A stretch of 64,000 nt of DNA from positions 1 through 64,000 of the forward strand of contig JABLUY010000067.1 of the NCBI GenBank assembly GCA_013306675.1, read 5' to 3'. Below, in pieces: positions 28,429-39,600 of the stretch. Source of the stretch: Thraustochytrium sp. TN22 (taxonomy: Eukaryota; Sar; Bigyra; Thraustochytrida; Thraustochytriidae). A program made the position numbers and the translations under genes. The notes beneath the pieces are model-generated. The model ran no database searches, was not told the origin of the DNA, and saw only the letters and a list, made by a program, of their open reading frames with translations. The number at the start of each line of letters is the position of its first letter. Position 1 is the first letter of the stretch.

Positions 28429-29744
28429 ATGGCGGCGCTGGCGTGGCGCGTGGCGACGTGCCGGTGCTGCGCGTCGCGCGTGGAGTACGATGGGCTCGAG
28501 GTGGCGGGCGCGCAGGCCGTGGCCGGGGCGCGGCCGCCGGCCGAGGCGGTGCGCGACAAGTGGCTGGGGTTCCTGGAGGCCATGACGCTGGGCAAGTCGC
28601 GCAAGCTGGACATTGACACGACGGCGTACGTTTTCCAGCTCATGCTGCGGTTGTACGCGCACAAGGTGGTGGTGCACGAGCTCGAGGCGCTGTACAGCCA
28701 CCGGCCGGAGCGCTTCATCTTCTTCGTGCCGCAGTTCGCGAACTTTGCGTTACATGGCGCGCAAGGCGCCACAGTGGAGGCGTTGGAGCAATTTCTGCTG
28801 GACAAGAGCGAGAAGTCGTTGCGCTTCGCGCATCGACTGTTCTGGTTCGTGCGCGCGTTTAGCCCATCCAGCGTGGGCGGCCGGCTTGCGCGCGGCGCAG
28901 AGCAGCGCGCGCTGCTGGCATGCGCTGCGCTCTCGCCCGTCACTGGGCTGGCCATGGCGGACGGCATCTTTGGCGGCGAGAGTGTCGCGGGCATGTTGCC
29001 GACGCTCGAGGAGGACGGCGGCAAGGGCGGCGGCAAGGGCGGCGACAGCGGCAGCGGCGCGGCCTCTCTGGCGGCGGAGAGCCCTCGATCAGGCATTCGC
29101 TTCGCGCCCGTCAAGCCGCTGCCGCGCCTGGCGGCCGGCCCGCCGCACGTGCTGGGCGTCAACGAATTCCGCTGGGCCGTGGGCTTCTTCGACGAGCTCA
29201 CGCACATGGGCGGCACGCTGGCGGCCGCGCCTGAAACGGACCGCAACCGCCTGCTTCGCGCCACGCTGTCCTCGCTGCAGGCCGACTACCTTCCGGTCGA
29301 CACGCTCTACCTGCCAATCGGTCGCCGCGCCTCGCGCGTCGTCGGCATTGTGGGCAGCGAGTCCTTCTGCTTCAAGACCAACACGCGAGTACCCTACATG
29401 GTTTGTCTTGAGGTCGTGGACGATCCGAACAGCGCGCTGGCTGCTTCGAGCCCGGGCGGTGGCGTCGCTGGCGTCGGTGCGGGCAGCGCGGGGGGCGCCG
29501 CCGGCGACGACCAGGACCCCGGCGCGTTCTCTGCCATCGAGACGGGCGCAGGGCACGAGCGCGAGGTGCAGCGCCGTAACAGCGGCAGCGACCTGGGCGG
29601 CCGTATCAAGGAGACACTCGGCGAGTGGCGCACGAAGCTGCAACGCAAGCTGTCCACATCCTCGTCCTCCGTCTCGCTCAACGGCCAGGGCATCGCCTTG
29701 CAGACGTTGGCGCCGCGGGACGGCAACGGCGATGGAGGCATCAT

Positions 29745-29786
<42 letters not shown>

Positions 29787-31536
29787 GGGTGCTTCGAAAA
29801 GGGGCGCATCTCGGCCACGGTCGGGCAGCTTCGACGACGCCAGGCACGCCCTTTCCAAGCGCACGTGGAGCGGCAATCGCGGCGAGCCCGTGCAGGCGGG
29901 GAGCGCTTCCAAGCACGGCGGCAAGGCCATGGCGGCGACGCCACGCCAGTCTGCGGACGAAGCGGCGCTGGGTCAGTGGACGCCGCGATCGGTGGCAGCC
30001 AGTGAACTGTCCGGGGGCGGGCGGGGCGCTGGCTTCAGCCACTTCGTGCACCACAAGGACTTTGACTTTGAGGACCAGCGCAGGACGGCGCGCCGCAAGC
30101 TCAAGCAGCAGCAGCAGCATGTTCTCACGCCGCGCTCCACCTCGCTCTCGCTGGACGACCGCATGGTGGAGATCGACCTTCGCTCGCACGCGAGCGGCGC
30201 TGACGGCGACGACGAGACCGACAGCAGCGGCCGTGGCAGCCGCCGCTTCGGGCTCGGGAGTAGCGCCGTGACACCTATCTTCGACCCCGCCAACGGGGAC
30301 GCGAGTGGTGCGGGCGCCCGTGCCAACGCGGACTCGCCCAAGTTTGCCAGCGGGCGGCTCTCCAGCTCGTGCGACTCGGAAGACTCGGGTGCGCTCATCC
30401 TGCGCGATGACGACTACGAGGACTACGAATCGTACTTTGTGCGCAGCGAGGACGTGCTGAAATCCGCGCCCGACGCCGTGGTGCCGGTGGACGATGCCAG
30501 CGCGCCCGATTCAAAGGCCGTCGACACGGACGAGGATGACTTTGACGACGAGGGCGCCGGCGATCTGGGCGAGGACGACTTCGACGAGGAGCCGCACGCG
30601 GACCCGAACGCCGACACGGACGACGAGGAGGGCGCCGAGGCGGCGCAGACGGTCGTCTTCCGCGAGCGATGGGCCGACAAGACTCGGCGCGTGGCGGAAC
30701 GCAGCCGCTGGAGCCACCTCCCGACGTGGCGGATCGTGCCCATCATCGTCAAGAGCGATGACGATCTGCGCCAGGAGCAGTTCGCTGCGCAGCTCATTGC
30801 GCTCTTCGACTCGGTCTTTCGCGAGGACGGCCTGCCGCTGCGCCTGCACCCGTACGATGTGCTGGCCGTCTCCCCCAACAGCGGGCTCATCCAGGCGGTC
30901 CCGGACACCATTTCGCTGGACTCGCTCAAGAAGAACGACGCCGACTACACGACGCTGCGCAATTTCTTCATTCGGTACTTTGGCCGCCCCAAGTCCGACG
31001 CCTTCAAGCGCGCACAGGCGAACTTTTGCGAGTCACTCGCCGCCTACTGCATCGTCTGCTACCTGCTGCAGATCAAGGACCGCCACAATGGCAACCTGCT
31101 GCTCAATGCGGACGGCCACATCGTGCACATCGACTTTGGATTTCTGCTCACCTCGCAGGGCCCGGGCAATATGAACTTTGAGCGCGATGTGCCCTTCAAG
31201 ATCACCGCCGAATTCGTGCAGCTGCTTGACGGGCCTGACTCGGCGCTCTTCCGCCGCTTTCGCACGCTCTGCTGTAAGGCTTTCCTTGCCGCGAGGCGTC
31301 GCCGCGAGCAGTTCGTCCTCATGATTGAGATGATGCTCTCTAATGACGCCGACCTCGACTGCTTCCAAGCCGGCGCGGACGCCACCATCCGCCAGCTCAA
31401 CGAGCGCTTCCAGGTCGGCAAGTCCACCGCCGCCTGCATCTCCTTTGTCAACGACCTCATCGACGTGTCCATCAACCACTACCGCACCTGGCTCTACGAC
31501 GTCTATCAACGTCTCGCAGTCGGCATCGCCTATTGA
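28429..31536 (+). CDS. PI4KB: Phosphatidylinositol 4-kinase, type III beta
   Basis: Makes PI4P, mainly at the Golgi/TGN, to recruit trafficking adaptors. 1035 residues from M-A-A-L-A-W-R-V. The N-terminal lipid-kinase-unique helical domain (about 30-160) contains T-A-Y-V-F-Q-L-M-L-R-L-Y and R-F-I-F-F-V-P-Q-F. A very long Ser/Gly/Asp-rich middle (about 185-745) includes a poly-Gly run (29749-29785). The C-terminal PI3/4-kinase domain has W-R-I-V-P-I-I-V-K-S-D-D-D-L-R-Q-E (about 766-782), catalytic loop D-R-H-N-G-N-L-L-L (about 884-892) and H-I-D-F-G-F-L-L (about 900-907). All active-site residues are present. The acidic patch before the kinase (D-E-D-D-F-D-D-E-G) is unusual in extent. Confidence 0.93.
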
Positions 31537-32486
31537 TTGAGCGGCCAGAAGGGAGGGAAATCTCGTCTCTGCTCTGTCCGTGCCTTGTGGGACTGCTATG
31601 TAGTTAACCGTAACGTTTTGTGTGAGTGGAAGAGCATCTATATAGTGGTACCACCGGGTACATTGGACCATGCATGAGTGCAGTGCAGTGGCCCGCCGCG
31701 GCGCGCAGCGTTGTGAGTTGCGCAAGCTCTGACACAGCCAGACTGCCAGTGAGTGGCGGCCCTAGGCCTAAGGCACGACTTGAGATGAAGAGGAACCACA
31801 ACTCGGCAGAGTCGGTCATCGCGGTCGCCCGTGAGTTGCGCGCACTCGAAATCGAAGCGGTGCTCGAACGCCATCCGGACGAGGGCCGCGCAGGGCCGCA
31901 GGGCCGGCCCTGGCCCCTTTGCGACCGGCCTTGGTCTTGGCCGGCGGAGTGAGTGCGGGCGCCCTTGATTGCGAGTGGCGATTTGCGCGCAGAGAGCCTG
32001 GAGCCCAACTCGAAGCGTCCGGGCGGCGGCCCGGAGTCTGCGCCAACAGTGAGGCAGCAAGCGAGCAGACACGCCGGACGCGAAGCCCGAACTCCTCAGG
32101 CTCAGCTCAGTTCCACTCCCCGCCATCAATCACTGAGGCCCAGCCCCTGTGCTGCGGCTGCGCGTCACTGTACTAGCTGAGCACGCTCTCGGCCCTGCGA
32201 TCCTTAGCCCATACTCGGTTTGGTCTTGCGATGGGAGTCGTCGCGAGTCGGCACTCGAAAGTCTTCGCGTGGACCCACAGCCTGTAGAATCGACTTGGAA
32301 GCCCCGCTGTCGCCACGCTCGCGCGAGTAGCATGGCTCCTTCACTGGTCAAGATCGCGAGTCTGATGTGAGTAGCGCACTGCGCGCAGCGTGGTGCGGCC
32401 AACCCCAGCCGTGACCGCGCTGACAGGGGCCGGGCGACTCGGACTCGGAGGCGGACTGCAGCGCATCACTGATGGCAAGGTCATCA
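31537..32486. other. Intergenic gap between convergent PI4KB and BAG-like genes
   Basis: 950 bp of lower GC with no clear coding sequence, repeat or RNA. A TATATAGTGG word near 31638 is the only A/T-rich landmark. Longer than expected for a tail-to-tail gap here. Confidence 0.4.
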
Positions 32487-32924
32487 TCAAGCGGAATGAC
32501 GCAAGGCGTCAACGCCGGCCATGCACTGCGAGTTGATCCAGCGCACGGCGTCCTTGCGCGCCGCGACAATGTCCGCGTCACCACGCACGTCGTCCAAGGC
32601 GTAGAGCACCTCGAGGAGCGCCGCCTCCGCGCCGTTCACGCGCAACTGGAAGGCCTCCTGGCCTCGAAGGTGGGCGTCAGCGGCGGCCTCCGCCTCGAGC
32701 GGCGCGAGACGAGCGGCGCGCACGGCAACTGCACGCTCCTGCAGCTGTTGCACGTGCCGCAGCGCGCCCTGCTTGGCGAGCGCGCGCTGGCGGCCCTCCA
32801 TGTCGCCATCCCAAATCATGCGTGCCAGCCAAGCCAGCTCGGCGCGCCAGACCCAGGCGCCGGCGAGCGCGGCAGCTGCCGCCGCGCCGGCGAACGCCAC
32901 CCCTTCTCGCGTCCACGCCGCCAT
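32487..32924 (-). CDS. Membrane-anchored protein with BAG-like C-terminal helices
   Basis: 145 residues. The ATG at 32924 gives M-A-A-W-T-R-E-G-V, then one Ala-rich transmembrane helix (about 9-30). A coiled segment (about 45-95, for example L-R-H-V-Q-Q-L-Q-E-R-A-V-A-V-R) follows, and then L-L-E-V-L-Y-A-L-D-D-V-R, A-A-R-K-D-A-V-R-W-I-N and V-D-A-L-R. The spacing of LDxV, RKxAVxxI and the final Asp matches the second and third helices of BAG domains, which act as Hsp70 nucleotide-exchange co-chaperones. If so, this would recruit Hsp70 to a membrane. The assignment rests on pattern only. Confidence 0.5.
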   Translation of the reverse strand: MAAWTREGVAFAGAAAAAALAGAWVWRAELAWLARMIWDGDMEGRQRALAKQGALRHVQQLQERAVAVRAARLAPLEAEAAADAHLRGQEAFQLRVNGAEAALLEVLYALDDVRGDADIVAARKDAVRWINSQCMAGVDALRHSA

Positions 32925-33184
32925 CGCAGCACTGCACCGCGCCACCTCGTGCAGCAAAAGGCGCCGACTGTTGGTCTGCCCTCGCAGTGGTCCACGCTGC
33001 CATCCATCCTCCCGAGAAAATGCATGCAGCAAAGGATGATGAAGGGAGAGCCGAATGGCCAAGGAATCAATCGCAACAGCCAGCCAGAACACAGGCGCGA
33101 CGGGTTATGCAAGTCTCTCTTCTCGCTCTGGGACAAGCAAGTAGTAATACAGCTAGCTGCCAGCGGGCAACGGGGCAGAGCACG

Positions 33185-35134
33185 TCAAAAGCCGGAGGCG
33201 CCGAGCTTATCGAGCCAGGCGTCGTGGAGGTCGTCCCCGTCCGCATCGCCGCTGTCCTGCTCGGCCAGGAGCTGCTCGAAGGTCTTGCGCGACTCGGCAA
33301 CGAGGTCCGCAGCGATCTGGGACGCAATGTCGGAGCTATCGTCGGACGCCCGAGACGAGCTGCGCCGCCGGCCACGACGCGGGCCCGGGCCCGGGCTCAG
33401 GCCCGGTTGCGCGGCTTGCTGCGCGGCCTGCTGCACGGCCTGCTGCGCGGCCTGCTGCGCCTGACGTGCGGCCTGCTGCGCCTGACGCGCCGCTTCCTGT
33501 GCGTCGCGCGACGCCTGCTGCGACATCTGGTCATCAAGCTCGCGCTGGGACGCCTCGGACTTTGGCTGGGACGCCTGAGACCTCGTGGGCGACCTCACGA
33601 CGCGCCGAAGGAGGGAGATGGGCGAGGGCACGGAGCTCGACGCGGACAGCGGCGATCGCGGCGATCGCGGCGAACGCCGCGACCTCGGCGAACGCAGCGG
33701 ACGCGACGAGTCCGAAGCAGCGCCCCGCGAGCCGGGCGAGACCAAGCTGGAGACCGCAGACACCGGCGCAGCTGGCGAATCGTCGTCCAGACCCACAGCC
33801 GGCGTCGAGAGATCGTCCATCTCGTCTTCTTCGTCCTCCTCGTCGTCGCTGGTCGAGACGGCCCGCGACCTCGAAGCGGAGGATCGCCCCGGCGAGTGCA
33901 GCGGCGAATGGACGAGGGAGCGCGTCGGAGAGCGCGCCAGCGAGCGCGAGGGAGAGTGCAAGGACGGTGCAGTCGACGAAGAGCAGGAGGATGCCGAGTC
34001 GGAGAGCGGACGGCCACGCGGCGCGCGGCGTGCGCCCATCGACGGCGAGGACGAAGGAGGTAGCGCTTGCGCCGCGGAGGCCGGGCGTGGCGCGGCCAAG
34101 GTGCCCTGGCGAAACACAGTAGTCCAGTCGACCTTGACGTCAACGCCCGGAGCCGTGGCAGGAGACTTGGACGCCACTGAGCGACGGCCGGCCGGACTCG
34201 CTTGCGCGCGGCGGTCAGCAGGTGGTGGCGGCGCGCGGGTCGGAGCGTCCGTCCGGTTGAGCTCGCGACTGAGGTCGAGCAGCTTTGCCTCGAGGCGCGC
34301 GATGTAGGCGTCCTTCTTGCGCGCGTCGGCCTGGAGGCGCTCATTCTGCTCGAGCAAATAGTGGACGCGGCGCACGGCTCCGAGGACCTGCGTGTGCTTG
34401 TTGGCGAGGAGCTGTTCGAGCTCGCGCGTGCGGAGCGCGGCGTCCTTGCGCGAGCGCACCTTGGCGTTGGTGAGCTTCTCGACGCGCGTCTGCAACTTGG
34501 CGACGTCCTGCTGGGCCTGGCGCAGACGCGCCTTGGTGGCCTCCAGCTCGGTGGCTTGGGAGGGCTCGACCTTGAAGACCTCGAAGTGCTGCGGCGGCTC
34601 GCTGAGGCGGATGAGGTCGTCGGCGGCACCGGCTGGGACGACCCCGCCGAGACGGTCAAAGAAGGCCTGCGCGCGGCGCATGCGGTGCTTGGACTGCTCT
34701 CCGTCGCGCATGGTCTCGAGCATGAGGTCGCGCAGGCCGTCGGAGGCGCGCTCCAGGTCGACGGCGCGGCGCACGGCGGCGTCGCGCGCGGCCTTGCTCT
34801 CGCTCAGGCCGCGCTCCAGCTCGGCGATGCGCTCCTCGGCTTGGGCCAGCTTGCGCGCCAGCTGCACGAAGCGGTTGCCGTCGCGCGCCACCTCGACGAG
34901 GCCCTGGCGCTCGGGCGTCCAGGCGGCCGACGCCGGCCGCTCGAGGCGGTCGTCATCCTTGGCCTCGAGCTCCTGCTCGGGCCGGAGCGAGGCGGGGTCA
35001 GCGGCGGTGCGCGGCCTCCGCGCGCCACTGCGCGGACCGGGCGTGCTCGCCTCGCTCTGCGCGTCCGAGAGCAGCTTGGCGAGCTCGCGCTGGGTGCTCT
35101 TGATGGCCGAGGCCGCCGTCGACAGCCGCTGCAT
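33185..35134 (-). CDS. Long coiled-coil protein with Ser/Pro/Arg-rich linker
   Basis: 649 residues from M-Q-R-L-S-T-A-A-S-A-I-K-S-T-Q. Helical heptads cover about residues 75-320 (E-R-I-A-E-L-E-R-G-L-S-E-S-K; V-A-K-L-Q-T-R-V-E-K-L; L-E-Q-N-E-R-L-Q-A-D). A Ser/Pro/Arg-rich disordered region (about 330-540) contains repeated S-P-R-S and H-S-P motifs, likely kinase sites. A Gln/Ala tandem (A-R-Q-A-Q-Q-A, about 565-600) and an acidic C-terminus follow. It looks like a cytoskeletal, centrosomal or basal-body scaffold, but no family is recognised. The start is chosen at the ATG after the GC array. Confidence 0.75.
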   Translation of the reverse strand: MQRLSTAASAIKSTQRELAKLLSDAQSEASTPGPRSGARRPRTAADPASLRPEQELEAKDDDRLERPASAAWTPERQGLVEVARDGNRFVQLARKLAQAEERIAELERGLSESKAARDAAVRRAVDLERASDGLRDLMLETMRDGEQSKHRMRRAQAFFDRLGGVVPAGAADDLIRLSEPPQHFEVFKVEPSQATELEATKARLRQAQQDVAKLQTRVEKLTNAKVRSRKDAALRTRELEQLLANKHTQVLGAVRRVHYLLEQNERLQADARKKDAYIARLEAKLLDLSRELNRTDAPTRAPPPPADRRAQASPAGRRSVASKSPATAPGVDVKVDWTTVFRQGTLAAPRPASAAQALPPSSSPSMGARRAPRGRPLSDSASSCSSSTAPSLHSPSRSLARSPTRSLVHSPLHSPGRSSASRSRAVSTSDDEEDEEDEMDDLSTPAVGLDDDSPAAPVSAVSSLVSPGSRGAASDSSRPLRSPRSRRSPRSPRSPLSASSSVPSPISLLRRVVRSPTRSQASQPKSEASQRELDDQMSQQASRDAQEAARQAQQAARQAQQAAQQAVQQAAQQAAQPGLSPGPGPRRGRRRSSSRASDDSSDIASQIAADLVAESRKTFEQLLAEQDSGDADGDDLHDAWLDKLGASGF

Positions 35135-35191
35135 CACGCCTGCCAGGCCCCGGCGCGGCGCGCGGCTCCCGGCGCGGCCGGGACCGGGACT

Positions 35192-35237
35192 GCCGCGTCG
35201 CGCTGTGCTGCGCTGCGCCGCGCCGCGCCGCGCTGCC
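35192..35237 (-). repeat. Period-5 (GCCGC/GCTGC) array upstream of the coiled-coil gene
   Basis: Nine 5-mers in register (GCCGC, GTCGC, GCTGT, GCTGC, GCCGC), 58-103 bp upstream of the ATG at 35134. Confidence 0.8.
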
Positions 35238-35390
35238 CAGCGCGCGCGTCGCGCCCGGCCGCCGCGCAGCTCCGAGTCCAAGGCGGATGTATGTGATGTG
35301 AGGAGGGAGGCCGTTTCATGGGTACGCACGGCGACTGTCCCGCTTGGGCTTGCGATCGTCGAGCGAGTACGGAGAGCGATTCGCTGGCGT

Positions 35391-35427
35391 CGAGGCGAGG
35401 CGAGGCGAGGCGAGGCGAGGCGAGGCT
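35391..35427. repeat. Period-5 (GAGGC) array
   Basis: Seven near-perfect GAGGC/CGAGG units about 260-290 bp upstream of the coiled-coil start. Confidence 0.85.
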
Positions 35428-35617
35428 GCGAAAGGTAGCAGTGCTGTGATTATCAAAAAGCTGTGCTTGTGCTTTAGAAGAAAGTCAGGGCGCAGCGGCT
35501 GTAGTGCAGCGCGGCGCACGGGACGGGCCACAGCGGCTCCACGCAAAAGGCGTGCGAGACCTGTGTCGCGTCGCGTGCAAGCGTGCGCATGGCCGGAAGG
35601 CTTATGTCTTGCTGCTC

Positions 35618-35680
35618 TGGCTAGCTAGCTAGCTAGCTCTGGGTGATAGAGAGATGGCTCCATTAGCTAGCTCTCTGTCT
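35618..35680. repeat. CTAG-rich island
   Basis: Four consecutive CTAG words, a spacer with TAGAGAGA, then TTAGCTAGCTCTCTG. The flanks can pair. Confidence 0.6.
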
Positions 35681-35940
35681 CTCTCGCTGTGGCCAACCCA
35701 CGTGCGCACGGGCAGATGTGCGCAGGCGGGCTGGCGTAGGCTGGTTGGGTATGTATGCAGGAAGAGAATGCCCGGCTGGCGTTAGAGGCGAAGAAGGGAG
35801 GCTCGCCACTCTCTGGGGCGAGGGTAGGTTCCGTCTATCTGCTTGAAGAACGAGATCGCCACGAAAGCGAGGCCGCACGCGATGGGAGGTGCGTATGCTC
35901 TGTCTCGTGGGCTGTGGGTCGCTCGCTACAAGGGGTCTGT

Positions 35941-36906
35941 CTACTCGTGGTGCACGCGCTCGAGGCGGCGGAAGCCGCGCGCGTAGGGGTCGTTGATCTG
36001 CTTGGACCAGTAGTAGAGGGAGACCAGGAGACAGATGAAGTAGAGCGCGGCGGCCGTGAAGGCGTTGGTGGCGACGTTGGAGCTCTTGGATGGTGGCCAC
36101 ACGTGCGGAAAGTAGTTCCAGCCCATGAGCGCGTAGGAGCCTAGGCAGCAGAGGTAAATGACCGCGATGAAGGAGAAGACGCTGCAGCACACCGGACAAC
36201 AGTGCGGCTTTTCGTTGGCCATGCGCACGCCACCACCGCGTGCGAAGACGTACTCTCCGCCGTGCTTGTCGTCATAGGCTGTAAGGTTGCCTGAGGGGGA
36301 GCGCGCGTCCGTCATGAGCAGCGCATCGGTTTCGCGCGGGCCGGAGCCGACGGAGCCAGGCCTGGAGTACATCGCGTTGTCCCTGTCTGGGAACAGTTTG
36401 ATGGCCGCCGCGGTGCGCGTGCGGATGTCGTCGCCTAGGCGGTGGCTGAGCGAGGCCTGAAGTTCGCTCCTGGAAAGGCGCGAGGTATCTAGCAGGTCGT
36501 CGCAGTCCTCGGTGAGCGGGTCCCGCGAGTTAGCCGAAGTGCGATTGCGAAGCCGAGACAGGTCAATCTCGAGCGGCTCGAACGATGCGGATGCCCCTGC
36601 GAGAAGGCCGTCGCCGTCCCAGCCGCCGCCGCTGCCGCCGTTAGCCTCTTGCTGCTGCTGCTGCTGCCGCTGCTGCTGCCACGCGTTGGGCGTCGGGCTG
36701 GGCGCCTCGAGGCCGAGCCCGAATGGGTCGTCCGCGATGTAGTCTCCACCGAGGCTCGAGGTATCCGTGTCGCCGAAGAGGCCGAGCGCGTCTTCGACCC
36801 GGTCGGCGCCCGGGGCTGCGCCCCTAGCAGCAGAGTTCGTTTTCTTGATTGTGGCCGCCAAAGCGGCGCCGCGCGCTGCCGCCGCCGCCACCACACACGC
36901 GACCAC
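35941..36906 (-). CDS. Two-TM protein, RNase-kappa-like C-terminus; 5' end unresolved
   Basis: The last 100 residues hold C-C-P-V-C-C-S-V-F-S-F-I-A-V-I-Y-L (TM1), a loop, then a second hydrophobic helix (F-T-A-A-A-L-Y-F-I-C-L-L-V-S-L-Y-Y-W) and a charged tail. Cys before TM1, the inter-helix loop and overall topology resemble RNase kappa, a small V-ATPase-associated protein, but this protein carries about 220 extra N-terminal residues: a poly-Gln run and acidic/Ser segments such as D-I-A-D-D-P-F-G-L-G. The frame is open from 36906, but that codon is GTG and no in-frame ATG precedes the conserved part until about two thirds along. A 5' exon upstream with an acceptor near 36820-36850 is likely. 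Confidence 0.5.
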   Translation of the reverse strand: MVACVVAAAAARGAALAATIKKTNSAARGAAPGADRVEDALGLFGDTDTSSLGGDYIADDPFGLGLEAPSPTPNAWQQQRQQQQQQEANGGSGGGWDGDGLLAGASASFEPLEIDLSRLRNRTSANSRDPLTEDCDDLLDTSRLSRSELQASLSHRLGDDIRTRTAAAIKLFPDRDNAMYSRPGSVGSGPRETDALLMTDARSPSGNLTAYDDKHGGEYVFARGGGVRMANEKPHCCPVCCSVFSFIAVIYLCCLGSYALMGWNYFPHVWPPSKSSNVATNAFTAAALYFICLLVSLYYWSKQINDPYARGFRRLERVHHE

Positions 36907-37125
36907 CGCGCGCGTCGCTGGCTGCTTCTTCCCGCGCTCGGCGCACCTTTTTCGCCGTGACGCGCAAACTAGCTAGCGAGAGGCCAGAGGGAGAGGCGAG
37001 ATCCGAGCGCGAGCGCGAGCGCCAGCGCTCGTGTGAGCGCGAGCGCCTGCGTGCGCGCTCTCGCGCGCGCCTTGCTGGCGGCCGCCCCGCTAACCTCAGG
37101 CAAGCCAACCCAGCGGCGCAAATGA

Positions 37126-37159
37126 GCCTGCCTGCCTGCCTGCCTGCCTGCCTGCTTGC
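37126..37159. repeat. GCCT tetranucleotide array
   Basis: Eight consecutive GCCT units, the last one changed to GCTT. Confidence 0.9.
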
Positions 37160-37255
37160 GTATCGTATCCTCCGCCCTAGGGGGCGCGCAGCCCAGGCAG
37201 CGAGCGGGCCCGCCGGGTCGCGGCGCCGGTCTGGTCTAGCCTCGGCTCGCCTCCT

Positions 37256-37295
37256 CGCGTCGCGTCGCGTCGCGTCGCGTCGCCTCGCGTCGCGC
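37256..37295. repeat. Period-5 (CGCGT) array, 8 units
   Basis: Eight 5-mers (CGCGT, one CGCCT, final CGCGC) upstream of the two-TM gene on its 5' side. Confidence 0.85.
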
Positions 37296-39600
37296 GCGAG
37301 CCCGCGCCCGCCGCTGCCGCTGCCGCTGCCGCTACCGGCGAGGCCGCGCCGTCGCAGCCGCGCGCGCCGCGCCGCCGCGCGCCGTTGCCAGCCTGGGAAG
37401 CGCGGGTCCTGCCGCCGCGACCGCCCCGCGCATGCAGCGCGGTTCCGCCCCGCGCCGCCTCGCCTAGCCTCGCGTCGCCTCGCCTCGCTGGAGACCGCAC
37501 GCGCCGCGCAGCGCGCTGCCCGAGTCTGCGGCACCAGCCAGGTCTGGCGCGGGGCGCGAGCGGCGGCGGGGGCGGCGTCAGCGAGGAGCACCTGCATGAG
37601 CAGCACCGGCGTCGACTCCGCGCGCCGGTAAGGCGGCGCCGCGCTGCTTGCAGCTGGGGTCCAGCCGACGCCAGTCCGGACCGGAGCAGGCGGCTGCGGC
37701 GCCAGCGTAAGGCGCTCGGGGGGTTCTGGCGTTCTAGGCGTGTGTGCTAGACGAGATGGGTCAGCGTGGCCGGGACCCGGTCCTCACGGGGACATAGCGT
37801 CCGGTCTCTGACGGTCTGATCATGACATCATGACAGACTGACACGGCGCTTGGCAAGCGAACGCCTGCTGCGCGACTGAGCTGCGCAGACGCAGTGGCAG
37901 GCTAGTCGCTGGCGGTTGCAGAGGCTCCGCACCGTGCGAGGCGGCCCGGGAAGCGGAGGCCGGGACTCCAGGCGGCCCGCGGCCTGGCTCAGGGCCGAGT
38001 TCCGGGCTGGTGGTTGACGCAGTTGCACAAAGATGCTGCTGGTGCCGCTCGTTCTTGCTAAAAAGCACCGGCCAGCCAGCTGGGGCCAGCCTGCCGGTCT
38101 CTTCAGGCCTGGACTCGTGAAAAGTCTTGGCCCGCTCAAGCGGCCCGCGAGCAGCGAGCTGGTCTGCGAGGCGGTCGAGGCGTGGGCCGCATGGCGCGCC
38201 ACGCGTGGTGGGTGTTACAAGGGTGTATGCCACGCGCGAGGTGGCGAAGGCCGCGAGGCGCGTGGACTTGCTAGCTAAAATGGCTGGTTGAAGCAAAGGC
38301 GACGCGACCACGGGGCGCGAGGAGGTGCTTTTGGGTCGTGCATACCGGCGCAGCGCGTGAGTCGTCTGGCAGACTCTGTCTCTCTCACTCTTTGTGTTTG
38401 TTTTGGGCCAGACAGTGAGTGAAAGATCTTGCCGCGGCTGCCAGTGGCGGCTGGCAGCCGCACGCCAGCTCGTCATTTGACAACATGATGATGCCTTGCT
38501 GATGATCGGATGACACAGCCGACACGCTACCTCCCGTCACCACTACACCTGGTATCCCGCATTCGCCGCCAATCGCCTCCTGATTTGGCCCTCCTTGCTC
38601 GCCGCGCGCACGCCAGCGATGGCGCCACACCCGGGCGGCGGCCGCGAGCCTCCCGACGCGTCGCCGTGGAGCGCTCTACTGCAGCCTGCAGGCACTGGCA
38701 GGGAGGCCGGTGGCCGTCAGCCCAGGCAGGCGGGCCTTGACCGAGACTCGGAGTGACGAAGATAATCTGGGCGTCAGTCAGGCCGTCGCACGACGCCTGC
38801 CAGCGCTCGGCGCGGCGCCGCCCGCTGACCGACCGCCACTGGCGAGCTGGCTTGGCCTGGTTCGGACAGCGGCTGGCTTGGCCAGCCAGATTGGCTGCGC
38901 GCAGTGCGCGGCCCGGCACGGCACGGCGCAGCGCGGCACGGCGCCAAAGGCAACTCGAACTTCCCGAGGACGAGGCGCACTGCAGGGCGGGCGGGCAGGT
39001 CGCCGCGCAGGTCCGGAGCCGCGGAGCGCCTGCCGAGCCCCGGCTTGCCTGCCTGCCAGTGCCTGGCTGGCTGCGCCTGGCTGCCTGGCTGGCTGCCTGT
39101 GGCGATTCCGGGTCCAGGTCCGAGTCGGCAGGCGGGCTGGTGAGCGGCCGTGAGCCTGAGAGCGAGGCGGCCCGAGGGCCCGGGCCCAGGCGGAAGCAGG
39201 CCCGTGCCGAAGGCGGCGGGCTCTCGCTTCGAGTAGTTAGTTCGCCACACGCGTCCTCCTGCTCCTTGAGCCCGGACGTGAGGTTGTGAGGCCGCGAGGC
39301 CCGCGACGAGACTCTGTCTCTCTCCAGCCTCAGCTGCCGCGCTGCGCCGCGCTCGAACTCGGCTCGGCCGGCTTGGCAGGCAGGCAGCGATGACGAGCGC
39401 GCCGTCGATCGATCGCCCACGAGATTGCGAGGAGCAGGCAGGCCTGGCCGGCCGACCGCCCGGCGCCGGCGCCGCAGGACGTGTCGAGCTTCTGCATCGC
39501 CGCGCCTTGGCCTCGCCGGTGAATTCAAATTTCAAACCCAGCCTGCTGCGCTGCTCGAATTCAAATTCGAACCCGGGCGGCAGCCGCGCGGCGCCAGAGC

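Larger units (their letters stand above)
35135..35940. other. Intergenic region with two period-5 arrays and a CTAG island
   Basis: Holds arrays at 35192-35237 and 35391-35427, and a CTAG island with TAGAGAGA/CTCTCT complement (35618-35680). No gene seen. Confidence 0.55.
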
